Assembly: GCF_001027745.1 (NCBI RefSeq)
Contig: NZ_LECU01000001.1
Location: 124,001 to 188,000, forward strand
DNA from: Pedobacter sp. BMA
GTDB lineage: Bacteria > Bacteroidota > Bacteroidia > Sphingobacteriales > Sphingobacteriaceae
Length of the DNA stretch: 64,000 bases
Direction: 5' to 3'
Positions 45,476-54,453 of the stretch are shown here, piece after piece. The notes beneath the pieces are model-generated. The model was not told the DNA's origin and did not search any database. It worked only from the letters and a program-made list of their open reading frames with translations. The position numbers were made by a program, and so were the translations under genes. Numbering within the stretch: position 1 is the first letter of the stretch; each line of letters begins with the position of its first letter.

Positions 45476-48400
45476 TTAAAGTTCTATGTTGAAGCCTAAA
45501 CCATAATATTTTAATGTCGGATAGTTTCTTGCACTATTGGCAGAACCCGACATATTTGAATCAAATTCTGAAGATTCAGGATCGATCCAGGAATTTGCGC
45601 TAAACGTAAGCAGGTTCTGCGCATTGGCAAACACCCTTAATTTTTGCATACCTATTTTTTGAGAAATATTTTTGGGTATAGTATAACCAAGTTGAATATT
45701 TTTTAACCTGATGTAACTACCTTCAAAAAGATAGAGATCGGATCCCATTTGATAGTTATTTTTTGTAGGTGTAGCCCCTGCAGGTGTTAAGCGAGGTTGA
45801 GTGGCATCGGTATTGGTTGGTGTCCAGTAGTTAAGCTGGTGCTTATAAATGACGTAAGAATAGTTTTCATGGAAGGGCTCAATTAATTCGCCACGAACAA
45901 CCATATCGCGTTTACCTACACCCTGCCAAAGCATCCCGAAATCAAATCCTTTATAATTGAGGTTATAGTTGAACCCAAAGGTGAACCTTGGGAAAGCGTT
46001 ACCCAAGACAAAACGGTCTTTAGAATCGATTACTCCGTCGCCATTTCTGTCTGTATACCTCACATCTCCGGGTTTCAAATCAGACGCGCTCATGCCTACG
46101 GGTAATGCTGCAGTTTCGAGTTCTTCCATGCTCTGGAATAAGCCACTGATTTTATAGCCATAATAAGAATTGAATGGGAGGCCAACACGTGTAATTTTAC
46201 TGATGTTGTCGGCAGTGGTGATTTGCTCATCGCCAACGAATTTCAGGACTTTGTTTCTTGAATCGCCGATATTCCCGCTGAAGTTGTGATTGAAGCTTCC
46301 TGTTTTAACCTGGTACCCAACTGTGAGCTCCCAGCCCTGATTTCTCATTTGACCCGCATTATACTTTCCTAATGTTGTGCCGAATACGGAGGGAATTGTG
46401 GGGCTTATTAGGATATCTTTTGTGGTTTTACTGAAATAATCAAATGACACCGTTAAAGCTTTATTGAAAAAATCAGCATCTACACCGATATTGAGTGTGT
46501 GGGTTACTTCCCAAAGTAAATTAGGGGTTCCGAAAGTAAAACCGGCACCTGTGACACCAACATTATTAAATCCATAGGAATTGGTGTAAGGTGTGTAGGA
46601 AGTGAGGAACTGATAAGAGTCGATATCCTGATTACCGAGCAGTCCATAGGAGGCCCTTAGTTTCAGGTCGCCGACTTTTTCTTTATATCTGGCAAAAAAA
46701 ACTTCGTCTGAGAGCGACCATCCTACTGATCCGGAAGGGAAAAAGCCCCATCTGAGCGCTTTTTCAAACTTGGAAGAACCATCATAGCGGAAATTAAATT
46801 CAGCAGTATAGCGGTCGGCATAGGCATAGCCCGCCCGTCCAAATAATGAATTAATGCTATTTTCGGTTGTTGCCCCCAAAGATCCGTAACTGGTTGGATC
46901 AATCTCTGTACCTGTTGTGGGAGTTCCCAGGATGGGATCGGTAAATTTATACTTGATCTCATTTGCACGCCTTGTATAGGATTCATTACTCGCACCAAAC
47001 AATCCGGTAATGCTATGTTTTCCTAGTGTTTTTGAATAATCCAGTAGAAGCTGATAATTCAGTAAGGAAACCTGTTGATTGTAATCCTCTGTGTTTCTGG
47101 TAGAATTCATGAATACCAAAGGCGCTGTTGCAGTCTCAGATGAATAGAGTGGAATTTGTTTTCTTCTGGTAAAGCGATGATCATTGATCACGTCGGCTCC
47201 GAACACCCCTCTAAACTTCAGGCCGTCGAATAGTCTGGCTTCAACGTTAAGATTAGCATTGAAATAGTTGTTATCAGAATTGATATATCCTCCATCCCTC
47301 AATTCAGCCAGGGGGTTCTGGTCGGTTAATACATCATTGACAAGGTATTTACCATTCGGGGCAACCATTTTATAATAGTAATATGTTGGTATACGTGATG
47401 AATTTACAATGGCATTGCTTGCAGTACTTGCATTTGAATTGTTTCGGGTGTAGGTTAATATGGAGCTGAATTTAAAGCGCTTGTACTCGGCTGTGATGTT
47501 TGAGCGCAAATTGTAACGCTTGATGCCATAATTGCCTTCGTAGTTGCTTCCCTGATCATAAAATCCGCCCGAAAAAAGGTAAGTGGTATTTGCGCCGCCG
47601 CCTGATACATTGACATTATAATTTTGCTGGGTAGCTGTTTTAAGGATCTGGTTAAAATACCAGTCTTCTTCACCTTCATGGGCATACAAATCCTGGATCT
47701 GCGTGGGACTAAATTGAGGGGCCATTCCTACGTTGGTAAGCGATAAATTCTTTAATGTGGCATTCTGGTAGCCGGCAACAGGGGTAAATAAAATTTTAGG
47801 ATCCTGTAGCCCAATCTGCCCATCTAACCTGATTACCGGACCCTGGTTTTTCATTCCCCTTTTGGTGGTAATTAATAACACACCGTTGGCAGATCTTGAA
47901 CCATAAATTGCCGACGCACCTGCATCTTTGAGGATAGACACCGTTTCGATGTCTGCCGGATTAAGTTTATTTAAGCTGCTGCCATCACTGATGAGTCCAT
48001 CTATTACGATAAGTGGCGTATTGCTATTCATAGTGCTTACACCACGAATGTTAAGGTTTGTAGTATTCCCGTTCGGATCCATGCTACGCTGCTGAATACT
48101 TAAACTTGGGGCTGCACCCTGAAGGGCCTGGGTGAGGTTGGCCGTAGGACGATTAGCAAGCTGTGAAGCCCTTACCTGATCAACTGCGCCGGCGATCTTT
48201 TTTCTGGTAGTTGTTCCATATCCAACAACAATTACATCTTCCATGGTATTAATGGCAGCTTTGATCACAATCCTCATCTTACCGGTAGTTACCGCTTTTT
48301 CAAGAGTTTCAAATCCAACCGCCGTGAATTGCAGAATAGCCTGCTCATCAGGCACCTGTACCGAAAATTCACCATTGTTATTGGTTTGACCAACCAGGGC

Positions 48401-48856
48401 ACCACCTTTTATTTTAATACTTACTCCAGGTACCGGTAAACCCGATTCATCAACAACCTGCCCGGTAACGGGCATCGCCTTCGTTTGTTCGGGCTTTAAC
48501 CGTTCAATAATCACGATGTTATCCTGGATACTGTATTTTAAAGATTTATTGCTGAAAACAACATCCAAAACCTCTCTTAGTGGTTTGTTGGTCATGTTCA
48601 ACGTTTCACTCTGATAAGCTGATAATTCGTCGGGCTCGTAGAGAAACTCGTAGCCAGTTTGTTTGATTAGCAACTGAAGAATTTGGGTAATGCTAGCCTT
48701 TTTGATGTTTAAGCTCACATTTTGCGCATAAGTTGGCTTTGCACTGACTTCTACTACAGTCAGAATCATCATCATCACCACTAGTTTAGTGAGGATTTGC
48801 GGTGAAAGCTTAGCCAACAATTTCTGGCTGTATTTAAGCAAGTAGTTTATATTCAT
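45476..48856 (-). CDS. SusC/RagA family TonB-linked outer-membrane transporter with STN domain
   Basis: A 1126-aa TonB-dependent transporter. After the signal peptide an STN domain (residues about 45-115, KKASITQILQLLIKQTGYEFLYEP) indicates signal transfer to an anti-sigma factor. Then follow a carboxypeptidase-like domain (GQVVDESGLPVPGVSIKIKG), a VVGYGTTTRKKIAGA SusC box, a plug with the LNIRGVSTMNSNTPLIVIDG motif and a 22-strand barrel ending LKYYGLGFNIEL. Its SusD partner is downstream; FecR and ECF sigma genes lie upstream on the same strand, matching the STN prediction. Confidence 0.95.
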   Translation of the reverse strand: MNINYLLKYSQKLLAKLSPQILTKLVVMMMILTVVEVSAKPTYAQNVSLNIKKASITQILQLLIKQTGYEFLYEPDELSAYQSETLNMTNKPLREVLDVVFSNKSLKYSIQDNIVIIERLKPEQTKAMPVTGQVVDESGLPVPGVSIKIKGGALVGQTNNNGEFSVQVPDEQAILQFTAVGFETLEKAVTTGKMRIVIKAAINTMEDVIVVGYGTTTRKKIAGAVDQVRASQLANRPTANLTQALQGAAPSLSIQQRSMDPNGNTTNLNIRGVSTMNSNTPLIVIDGLISDGSSLNKLNPADIETVSILKDAGASAIYGSRSANGVLLITTKRGMKNQGPVIRLDGQIGLQDPKILFTPVAGYQNATLKNLSLTNVGMAPQFSPTQIQDLYAHEGEEDWYFNQILKTATQQNYNVNVSGGGANTTYLFSGGFYDQGSNYEGNYGIKRYNLRSNITAEYKRFKFSSILTYTRNNSNASTASNAIVNSSRIPTYYYYKMVAPNGKYLVNDVLTDQNPLAELRDGGYINSDNNYFNANLNVEARLFDGLKFRGVFGADVINDHRFTRRKQIPLYSSETATAPLVFMNSTRNTEDYNQQVSLLNYQLLLDYSKTLGKHSITGLFGASNESYTRRANEIKYKFTDPILGTPTTGTEIDPTSYGSLGATTENSINSLFGRAGYAYADRYTAEFNFRYDGSSKFEKALRWGFFPSGSVGWSLSDEVFFARYKEKVGDLKLRASYGLLGNQDIDSYQFLTSYTPYTNSYGFNNVGVTGAGFTFGTPNLLWEVTHTLNIGVDADFFNKALTVSFDYFSKTTKDILISPTIPSVFGTTLGKYNAGQMRNQGWELTVGYQVKTGSFNHNFSGNIGDSRNKVLKFVGDEQITTADNISKITRVGLPFNSYYGYKISGLFQSMEELETAALPVGMSASDLKPGDVRYTDRNGDGVIDSKDRFVLGNAFPRFTFGFNYNLNYKGFDFGMLWQGVGKRDMVVRGELIEPFHENYSYVIYKHQLNYWTPTNTDATQPRLTPAGATPTKNNYQMGSDLYLFEGSYIRLKNIQLGYTIPKNISQKIGMQKLRVFANAQNLLTFSANSWIDPESSEFDSNMSGSANSARNYPTLKYYGLGFNIEL

Positions 48857-49049
48857 ATGTTATTGGAAGATTTAAGCGATAATTATTTATTAAATCATGT
48901 TAAACGAATTATTTGCAGGGCTCCCCTGAATAATGCTATAGGCAGCAAACCTATTCCGAATTGAAATATTGACTCATAGTAATTAGTTATAGTTGGTTAG
49001 TAAATAATTAGCTAAAACGTTTTATTTTATTGTGCCAATGATAGCTGGA

Positions 49050-50198
49050 CTATCTTCTGGAAGTAAGCTCGAAAACATTTCCCTGAACCTGAATGCTGAA
49101 ACCTTTAAGTTTCCCCATATAGGTGAGAATTTGCAGGAGGCTCCTTTTGTTTGAAAATTTACCGGCAATGGTTGATTTCTCCAGCTTTTGATCTAGGGTA
49201 ATTTTGACCCCATACCATCGGGAAAGTGTTGCCATCACATCCTTCAATGGATGATTAAATATGAAATATCCCGACTTCCAGGCAATTGCATTTTCGATAT
49301 CAGCTTTTGATTTTATTATTGTATGATTGGGAATGTTACTGATTGCCTCTTCACCGGGGATAAGTTTGACTGAGCTGTTCGCATAGGCTACATTCACGCT
49401 TCCCTCTAACAGGGTAGTTCTCACATCGTTTTCTTCCGGTAGTGACATGATGTTGAATTCGGTACCGGTTACCTCTACTGAACTTTGCTTGGTTTTGACA
49501 ATGAATGGCCGGGTCTTATCTTTGCTTACTTCGAAGTAGGCCTCACCAGTAAGGTAAACGACTCTTTGAGCATCTTGAAATGCTACCGGATATTTCACAG
49601 AAGATACCGCATTTAGCCAAACCTTTGTACCATCTGATAATGTGATCTTAAATTGTTTTCCGGCAGGCACATCTACCTGATTATATGATTCTTGTGCAGG
49701 TTTTCCAGAAAGCGCCTGGTAATCTAAATCACCATTCTCTTTGCTTTTAACCGTTGCACCAAGTTCTTGTACAGCGCTGGCAAGAACACCATTTTTTAAA
49801 TTAATCTGGCTTCCATTCGCAAGGGTAAGTACAATTTCCTTACTTTTTTGATGCTGCTTTTCTACAAGTTGTGGAAATTTGTTTTGACGGGTTAGCCGGC
49901 CTGAAAATATAAAATAAGCAAGTGCTATACCTGAAATCAATATCACCGCGGCTGCATATTTTAAGAAAAAAGGATTAAGGGTACGTGAACGCTTTTTATT
50001 ACCGAGGTTTTTCAAAATTCTGGATTGCAGATGCTTTTCCAGTGCTAAACGCTTTTCATCGGATAGCTGACTGGTAAAATCCTGAGATTGCTCAAAGGCG
50101 TTATAATAAGCATGAAGGAAATCTGTTTCCTTTTTACCCGCCTGACCATTCAAATACTTTTGCAATATCTGGTCGAAATCGGCCTTATCCAGTTTCAT
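49050..50198 (-). CDS. FecR family anti-sigma factor
   Basis: A 382-aa inner-membrane anti-sigma protein. The cytoplasmic N-terminus (DFDQILQKYLNGQAGKKE) should bind the ECF sigma factor. One membrane segment lies near residues 85-105 (YAAAVILISGIALAYFIF). The periplasmic FecR domain has VDVPAGKQFKITLSDGTKVWLNA near 190 and GEAYFEVSKDKTRPFIVKT near 235. A DUF4974 C-terminus (FNHPLKDVMATLSRWYGV) is the part that contacts the STN domain of SusC. It sits between the sigma and susC genes. Confidence 0.94.
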   Translation of the reverse strand: MKLDKADFDQILQKYLNGQAGKKETDFLHAYYNAFEQSQDFTSQLSDEKRLALEKHLQSRILKNLGNKKRSRTLNPFFLKYAAAVILISGIALAYFIFSGRLTRQNKFPQLVEKQHQKSKEIVLTLANGSQINLKNGVLASAVQELGATVKSKENGDLDYQALSGKPAQESYNQVDVPAGKQFKITLSDGTKVWLNAVSSVKYPVAFQDAQRVVYLTGEAYFEVSKDKTRPFIVKTKQSSVEVTGTEFNIMSLPEENDVRTTLLEGSVNVAYANSSVKLIPGEEAISNIPNHTIIKSKADIENAIAWKSGYFIFNHPLKDVMATLSRWYGVKITLDQKLEKSTIAGKFSNKRSLLQILTYMGKLKGFSIQVQGNVFELTSRR

Positions 50199-50307
50199 AA
50201 TCTATTTGGTTATATACTATAGATACAATAACTGAAATTTTGCCCGTGAAAGCGAATGAAAAGATAATAGATATACGTTAAGCTATTGATTTACAGCGAT
50301 ATTAATT

Positions 50308-50886
50308 TTATTGTAAAAAGCAATAAATTATTACATTGATCGCGAGCAGGCTGGAGCGCAGCTTGAAATTAATTTTTCCAATTTGGTTACGGACAGTTTT
50401 CGGTGATAAATTAAGGTGTTCGGCAATTTCATCAGGCGAAAAGTCCTGTGCGTATTTCAAGTCGTAGATCATTTGTTGTTGTTCCGTTAAATCGAGTATC
50501 AATGCGGCGTATGCCTGGGTAAGTTCTTTGAAAAGCAATTCAGCATCTGAGCTTTGGGAACAGCGCTTGTCGAGTTCATTAATGACATCTTCGATTGGGA
50601 CAAACCTGGATTGCTGCTGAAGTATACGAAATACACGATTGCGCACTGATACATACAAATAGCCTTTGAAATTTGAAATAAGAGTTGTTTTAGGAATATT
50701 CCATAGTTGTATAAATACATCATGCGTAATATCCTCCGCTAATGCATTGTCTCTTACGCGTTTGTAGCTAGTATCAAATACGTAAGACCAATACTTTTTG
50801 TACAAAATATTGAAAGCAGATTGATCACCCTTTTTGAGTTTGATCAATAAATCTACATCATTGTCCAGGTCAAAAGGGGCAGACAT
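50308..50886 (-). CDS. ECF RNA polymerase sigma factor (sigma-70 family)
   Basis: A 192-aa extracytoplasmic-function sigma factor. Region 2 is clear near residues 25-60 (FNILYKKYWSYVFDTSYKRV, then DITHDVFIQLW). Region 4 near 140-180 has FSPDEIAEHLNLSPKTVRNQIGKI, a helix-turn-helix. It is the Bacteroidota FecI-like class that pairs with FecR and an STN-bearing SusC. Here all three genes are in order sigma-FecR-SusC on one strand, so the operon likely activates itself when the SusC ligand binds. Confidence 0.94.
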   Translation of the reverse strand: MSAPFDLDNDVDLLIKLKKGDQSAFNILYKKYWSYVFDTSYKRVRDNALAEDITHDVFIQLWNIPKTTLISNFKGYLYVSVRNRVFRILQQQSRFVPIEDVINELDKRCSQSSDAELLFKELTQAYAALILDLTEQQQMIYDLKYAQDFSPDEIAEHLNLSPKTVRNQIGKINFKLRSSLLAINVIIYCFLQ

Positions 50887-50987
50887 TTAAATATTTGGTT
50901 AGTTTCTTAATCCAAATATAAATGAAAAATCTTTTGTTTAAGCAATATGAGCTGGATATTGGAAAATTTTGTGGAACTGCCTGCTGA

Positions 50988-51308
50988 CTATATCCCAAGT
51001 TTATCGTAAAGATCAATTACCTTTTTACGCAGTTTATGGATTTCTTCTTCTTTTTGTTCGAGCTTTTGCTTTAGGGATACGATATCTTCATTATTTGTGG
51101 AGTGGACGGGCTTACCTGAAATCAGGGTAATGACATCTACATCGAAAACCTTTGCAATCTGATAGAGCCGCGAAAGGTTCAGATCAGTTTGCCCTGTTTC
51201 GATCTTGCAAAAAGCAGGGGTAGAAATATTGAGTAGTTTTGCGGCACCTGCCTGACTTAACCCAAGCCCTACCCTGCACTCCTTAATATGGTTTCCTATG
51301 CTTTTCAT
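50988..51308 (-). CDS. XRE family helix-turn-helix regulator with coiled coil
   Basis: A 106-aa DNA-binding protein. The Cro/C1-type helix-turn-helix occupies residues about 5-62 (LSQAGAAKLLNISTPAFCKIETG and LSRLYQIAKVFDV). The C-terminal third is a heptad-rich coiled coil (KQKLEQKEEEIHKLRKKVIDLYDKL), probably for dimerisation. It lies between the ECF sigma gene and mpl on the same strand, with its own upstream spacer of unusual sequence. Target genes are unknown; small relatives often control antitoxin or metabolic switches. Confidence 0.88.
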   Translation of the reverse strand: MKSIGNHIKECRVGLGLSQAGAAKLLNISTPAFCKIETGQTDLNLSRLYQIAKVFDVDVITLISGKPVHSTNNEDIVSLKQKLEQKEEEIHKLRKKVIDLYDKLGI

Positions 51309-51328
51309 TCTGCTTATAGATTGATATA

Positions 51329-51419
51329 TGAGACTTGAGATATAAGTTGAAAAATGTCCAATCCGGCTGGCGTATTCTCAGGTCCCCAATCTCGTTTCTC
51401 AAGTCTAGTATCTTATACC
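51329..51419. repeat. Low-complexity inverted word repeats in spacer
   Basis: The spacer between mpl and the XRE gene contains GAGACTTGAGATATAAG (51330-51346). Its approximate inverse, read on the other strand, lies at 51394-51419. GACCTGAG-type words recur as at 6270. No gene fits here. Confidence 0.45.
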
Positions 51420-51429
51420 CACTATCTTC

Positions 51430-52782
51430 CTACCTGGATAATTCAGCGGCCAGTTCCGGTAGATCAAAACCTGCATAATTGCCGGAGCTCATCATCAAAA
51501 GATTGGTATCTTTATAATTTAAGCTAAGCAGGTATACTTTCAGATCAGCAGCACTATTAAAAAACTTCAGTTTTGGATTTGCGAAGGCCTTTTGCACATC
51601 TTCTTCTGAAAAGGGTTTCATCTGTTTTTGTTCAAAACTCTTTAAATCAATAAACACAATGGCCTCGTCGGCTTTATCCATTGCGCCGCTATATTCCTTT
51701 AAAAAATCTTTATTTAAACTGCTGAAAGTGTGCAATTCGATGCAGGCAACCAATTTACGGGTAGTGAACTGAGTTTTGACTGCATCTATCGTTGCTTTAA
51801 GCTTGGAAGGAGAGTGAGCGAAGTCTTTATAAACATTTGTCGACTCATCGGCAGATATCACTTCAAGGCGTTTGGCTGCACCTGTAAATGTAGATATAGC
51901 CAGATCAAACTGTCTCTGACTAATTTCAAGCTGCTCACATACCAGTTTTGCCGCATTCAGGTTCATCAGGTTATGATCACCAAAAATTTTAAGAGGCGTT
52001 TTTTCTGGTAATAAATAAGTGATTCCATTTTCAATTTCATGATCCGGAATGGCGTAACCAATTTTATTAATCTTTGCATTTGATTGCTCAACAATGGTAT
52101 TTAAATCCATGTCTGCTTTGCAATAAATCAGCGTTCCGTTTTCTTCAATGGTATCTATAAATTTATCAAACTGCGCGGTATAGTCGGCATAGGTTGGAAA
52201 AACATTAATGTGATCCCATGCAATACCACTGATAACAGCCACATTTGCCTTATACAGGTGAAATTTGGGCCTTCTGTCAATTGGTGATGACAGATACTCA
52301 TCCCCTTCAATAATCATTACAGGTGCTTCTTCTGTAACTTTAACCATGGTTTCGAAACCGGCAAGCTGTGCCCCTACCAGATAATCGAAATCGCGGTTAT
52401 AGTGGTTGAGCACATGCAAAATCATGCTGGTAATGGTAGTTTTACCGTGACTTCCGCCAATGACTACACGAATTTTATTTTTACTTTGCTCGTAAATATA
52501 TTCAGGATAAGAATATATCTTAATCCCCTGTTCCTGTGCTTTTAGTAATTCGGGGTTATCAATTCTGGCATGCATCCCTAAAATAACCGCATCAAGATCT
52601 ATAGTGATGCGGCTTTCATCCCAGCCCATTTCTGCAGGCAGTAACCCATATTTATCCAGGCGTGATTTTGCAGGCTCAAAAATGACATCATCTGAACCAG
52701 TGATTTGATACCCCTTTTTATGAAGTGCAATGGCCAGGTTGTGCATAGCACTTCCACCAATTGCAATAAAATGTATACGCAT
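51430..52782 (-). CDS. mpl: UDP-N-acetylmuramate:L-alanyl-gamma-D-glutamyl-meso-DAP ligase (murein peptide ligase)
   Basis: A Mur ligase family enzyme of 450 aa that re-attaches recycled murein tripeptide to UDP-MurNAc. The N-terminal Rossmann motif IGGSAMHNLAIALHKKGY and the ATP P-loop GGSHGKTTITSMIL (near residue 108) are clear. SGIAWDHINVF near 187 and the C-terminal YKDFAHSPSKLKATIDAV are typical. The length and SGSDDVIFEPAKSRL-type start (SDDVIFEP) favour Mpl over MurC. It joins the transpeptidases of the first 3 kb as a cell-wall recycling function. Leftward, 20 bp after prmA. Confidence 0.88.
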   Translation of the reverse strand: MRIHFIAIGGSAMHNLAIALHKKGYQITGSDDVIFEPAKSRLDKYGLLPAEMGWDESRITIDLDAVILGMHARIDNPELLKAQEQGIKIYSYPEYIYEQSKNKIRVVIGGSHGKTTITSMILHVLNHYNRDFDYLVGAQLAGFETMVKVTEEAPVMIIEGDEYLSSPIDRRPKFHLYKANVAVISGIAWDHINVFPTYADYTAQFDKFIDTIEENGTLIYCKADMDLNTIVEQSNAKINKIGYAIPDHEIENGITYLLPEKTPLKIFGDHNLMNLNAAKLVCEQLEISQRQFDLAISTFTGAAKRLEVISADESTNVYKDFAHSPSKLKATIDAVKTQFTTRKLVACIELHTFSSLNKDFLKEYSGAMDKADEAIVFIDLKSFEQKQMKPFSEEDVQKAFANPKLKFFNSAADLKVYLLSLNYKDTNLLMMSSGNYAGFDLPELAAELSR

Positions 52783-52802
52783 GATGCTGTTATTTTTATA
52801 TA

Positions 52803-53651
52803 CTATCCTTCTGCCCTTTTCTCAAACTGAGCGGCAACCCAATCGCCATTTTGCTTATGATCAATATATTTAATGCCATATTTTGCACATTCAGCAGTGA
52901 TCATGCTTAAATCAGGCTCTAAATAAAATCCGCTAAAAAATATTCTACCGTCGTTTTTTAATACTTCGGCGTAACGCTGAATCTGATCGAGCAAAATGTT
53001 TCTGTTGATATTGGCAAAAATCACATCGTATTCTTCGTCAGGAATCACTTCCTTACTTCCACATATGGCTTTAAGGTTACTGATGTGGTTAAGTGCCGCA
53101 TTTTCTATTGTGCTCTCATAACATATATCATCATAATCAATTGCGACTAAAATTTTTGCACCAAGTTTACCTGCCAGAATAGCCAGAATAGCTGTTCCGC
53201 AACCCATATCCAGCACTTCTTTATCTTTAAGATCGGCTGACAAGATATACTGCATCATCATGGTGGTAGTTTGGTGATGTCCGGTCCCAAATGACATTTT
53301 GGGGTCAATTACAATCTCGTATGGATAAGAAGGCTGGGGCTCATGAAAAGTTGCCCTAACATAGCAAACATCATCAATGATGAGCGGGCTAAAATTTTTT
53401 TCCCACTCTGCATTCCAGTTTTCATCTGCTACATCTTCCAGGCTGTATTCAGCTGAAAAATCATCAGCATAAGTATCTAAAAGGTCTTGCAGGGTGGTTT
53501 CTGAAAAGTTATCTTTAATGACAAAGGCAGTAAATCCTCCCTCACTATCCTCGAAAGTATCGAAGCCTAATTCTGCAAGATCGCTAATGAGCAAATCCTG
53601 TTGATAGTCTTCGATATTTTCGAATGTAAATATTGCTTTTGTGTACTGCAT
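52803..53651 (-). CDS. prmA: Ribosomal protein L11 methyltransferase
   Basis: SAM-dependent trimethylation of ribosomal protein L11, 282 aa. An N-terminal substrate-recognition region (residues about 1-100) precedes the methyltransferase core with DPKMSFGTGHHQTT near 120, the SAM motif VLDMGCGTAILAILAGKLGA near 147 and FANINRNIL near 210. Its ATG is adjacent to the tpiA stop (1 bp apart), so the pair is translated from one message. The assignment is firm. Confidence 0.93.
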   Translation of the reverse strand: MQYTKAIFTFENIEDYQQDLLISDLAELGFDTFEDSEGGFTAFVIKDNFSETTLQDLLDTYADDFSAEYSLEDVADENWNAEWEKNFSPLIIDDVCYVRATFHEPQPSYPYEIVIDPKMSFGTGHHQTTTMMMQYILSADLKDKEVLDMGCGTAILAILAGKLGAKILVAIDYDDICYESTIENAALNHISNLKAICGSKEVIPDEEYDVIFANINRNILLDQIQRYAEVLKNDGRIFFSGFYLEPDLSMITAECAKYGIKYIDHKQNGDWVAAQFEKRAEG

Positions 53652-54413
53652 TTAGCTGTTGAATGCTTTAATAATATCTGTAAAGTCACGTGATTTTAAT
53701 GATGCGCCACCAATTAAACCACCATCGATATCTTTTTGTGAAAACAGGCTTGCTGCATTACCAGGGTTACAGCTTCCGCCATAAAGAATAGATGTATCAT
53801 CTGCAACATTAAAGCCATAGTTTGCTTCAATTTCGGAACGGATAAAGGCATGGATATCCTGAGCTTGCTCTGGTGTTGCGGTTAAACCTGTACCTATGGC
53901 CCAAACCGGCTCATAAGCGATCACTACTTTTCTAAAATCTTCTTCGGAAAGACTGAACAATCCTTCAACCAGTTGTTTTTTAATTACTTCATAATAACTT
54001 CCGTTATTACGTTCATCTAAAGTTTCACCGATACAAAAGATAGGCTTTAAATCATTTGTCAGGGCTATTTTGGTTTTTGCTACCAAAAGTTCATTGCTTT
54101 CAGCCTGATATTGTCTGCGTTCCGAGTGACCTAAAATCACATATTCAACACCTACTGACTTCACCATTTTGGCAGAAATTTCGCCTGTGTAAGCACCACT
54201 CTCTTTATCATGAATATTCTGAGCACCGATTTTTACATCGCTACCACCTAATTTCGCTAAACTGTTTAAATGAATAAACGGAGCGCAAATTACAGCAAGC
54301 TGATCGCCTTTGCGTTCATCTTTTACCATGTTTACGATTTCACTGAATAACGAAACACCTTCGTTATAATCTAAATTCATTTTCCAGTTTCCGGCTACAA
54401 TTTTTTTTCTCAT
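53652..54413 (-). CDS. tpiA: Triosephosphate isomerase
   Basis: Interconverts DHAP and glyceraldehyde 3-phosphate in glycolysis and gluconeogenesis. The protein is 253 aa. The active-site Lys is in VAGNWKMNLD near residue 12, the catalytic His in ILGHSERR near 96 and the catalytic Glu in AYEPVWAIGTG near 168. The phosphate loop ILYGGSCNPGNA lies near 213. The gene is immediately followed by prmA and preceded by the GlmU-family gene on the same strand. Confidence 0.97.
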   Translation of the reverse strand: MRKKIVAGNWKMNLDYNEGVSLFSEIVNMVKDERKGDQLAVICAPFIHLNSLAKLGGSDVKIGAQNIHDKESGAYTGEISAKMVKSVGVEYVILGHSERRQYQAESNELLVAKTKIALTNDLKPIFCIGETLDERNNGSYYEVIKKQLVEGLFSLSEEDFRKVVIAYEPVWAIGTGLTATPEQAQDIHAFIRSEIEANYGFNVADDTSILYGGSCNPGNAASLFSQKDIDGGLIGGASLKSRDFTDIIKAFNS

Positions 54414-54453
54414 TATATTATTGATTAATGATCTCGAAAAGATCGTGGTTATA

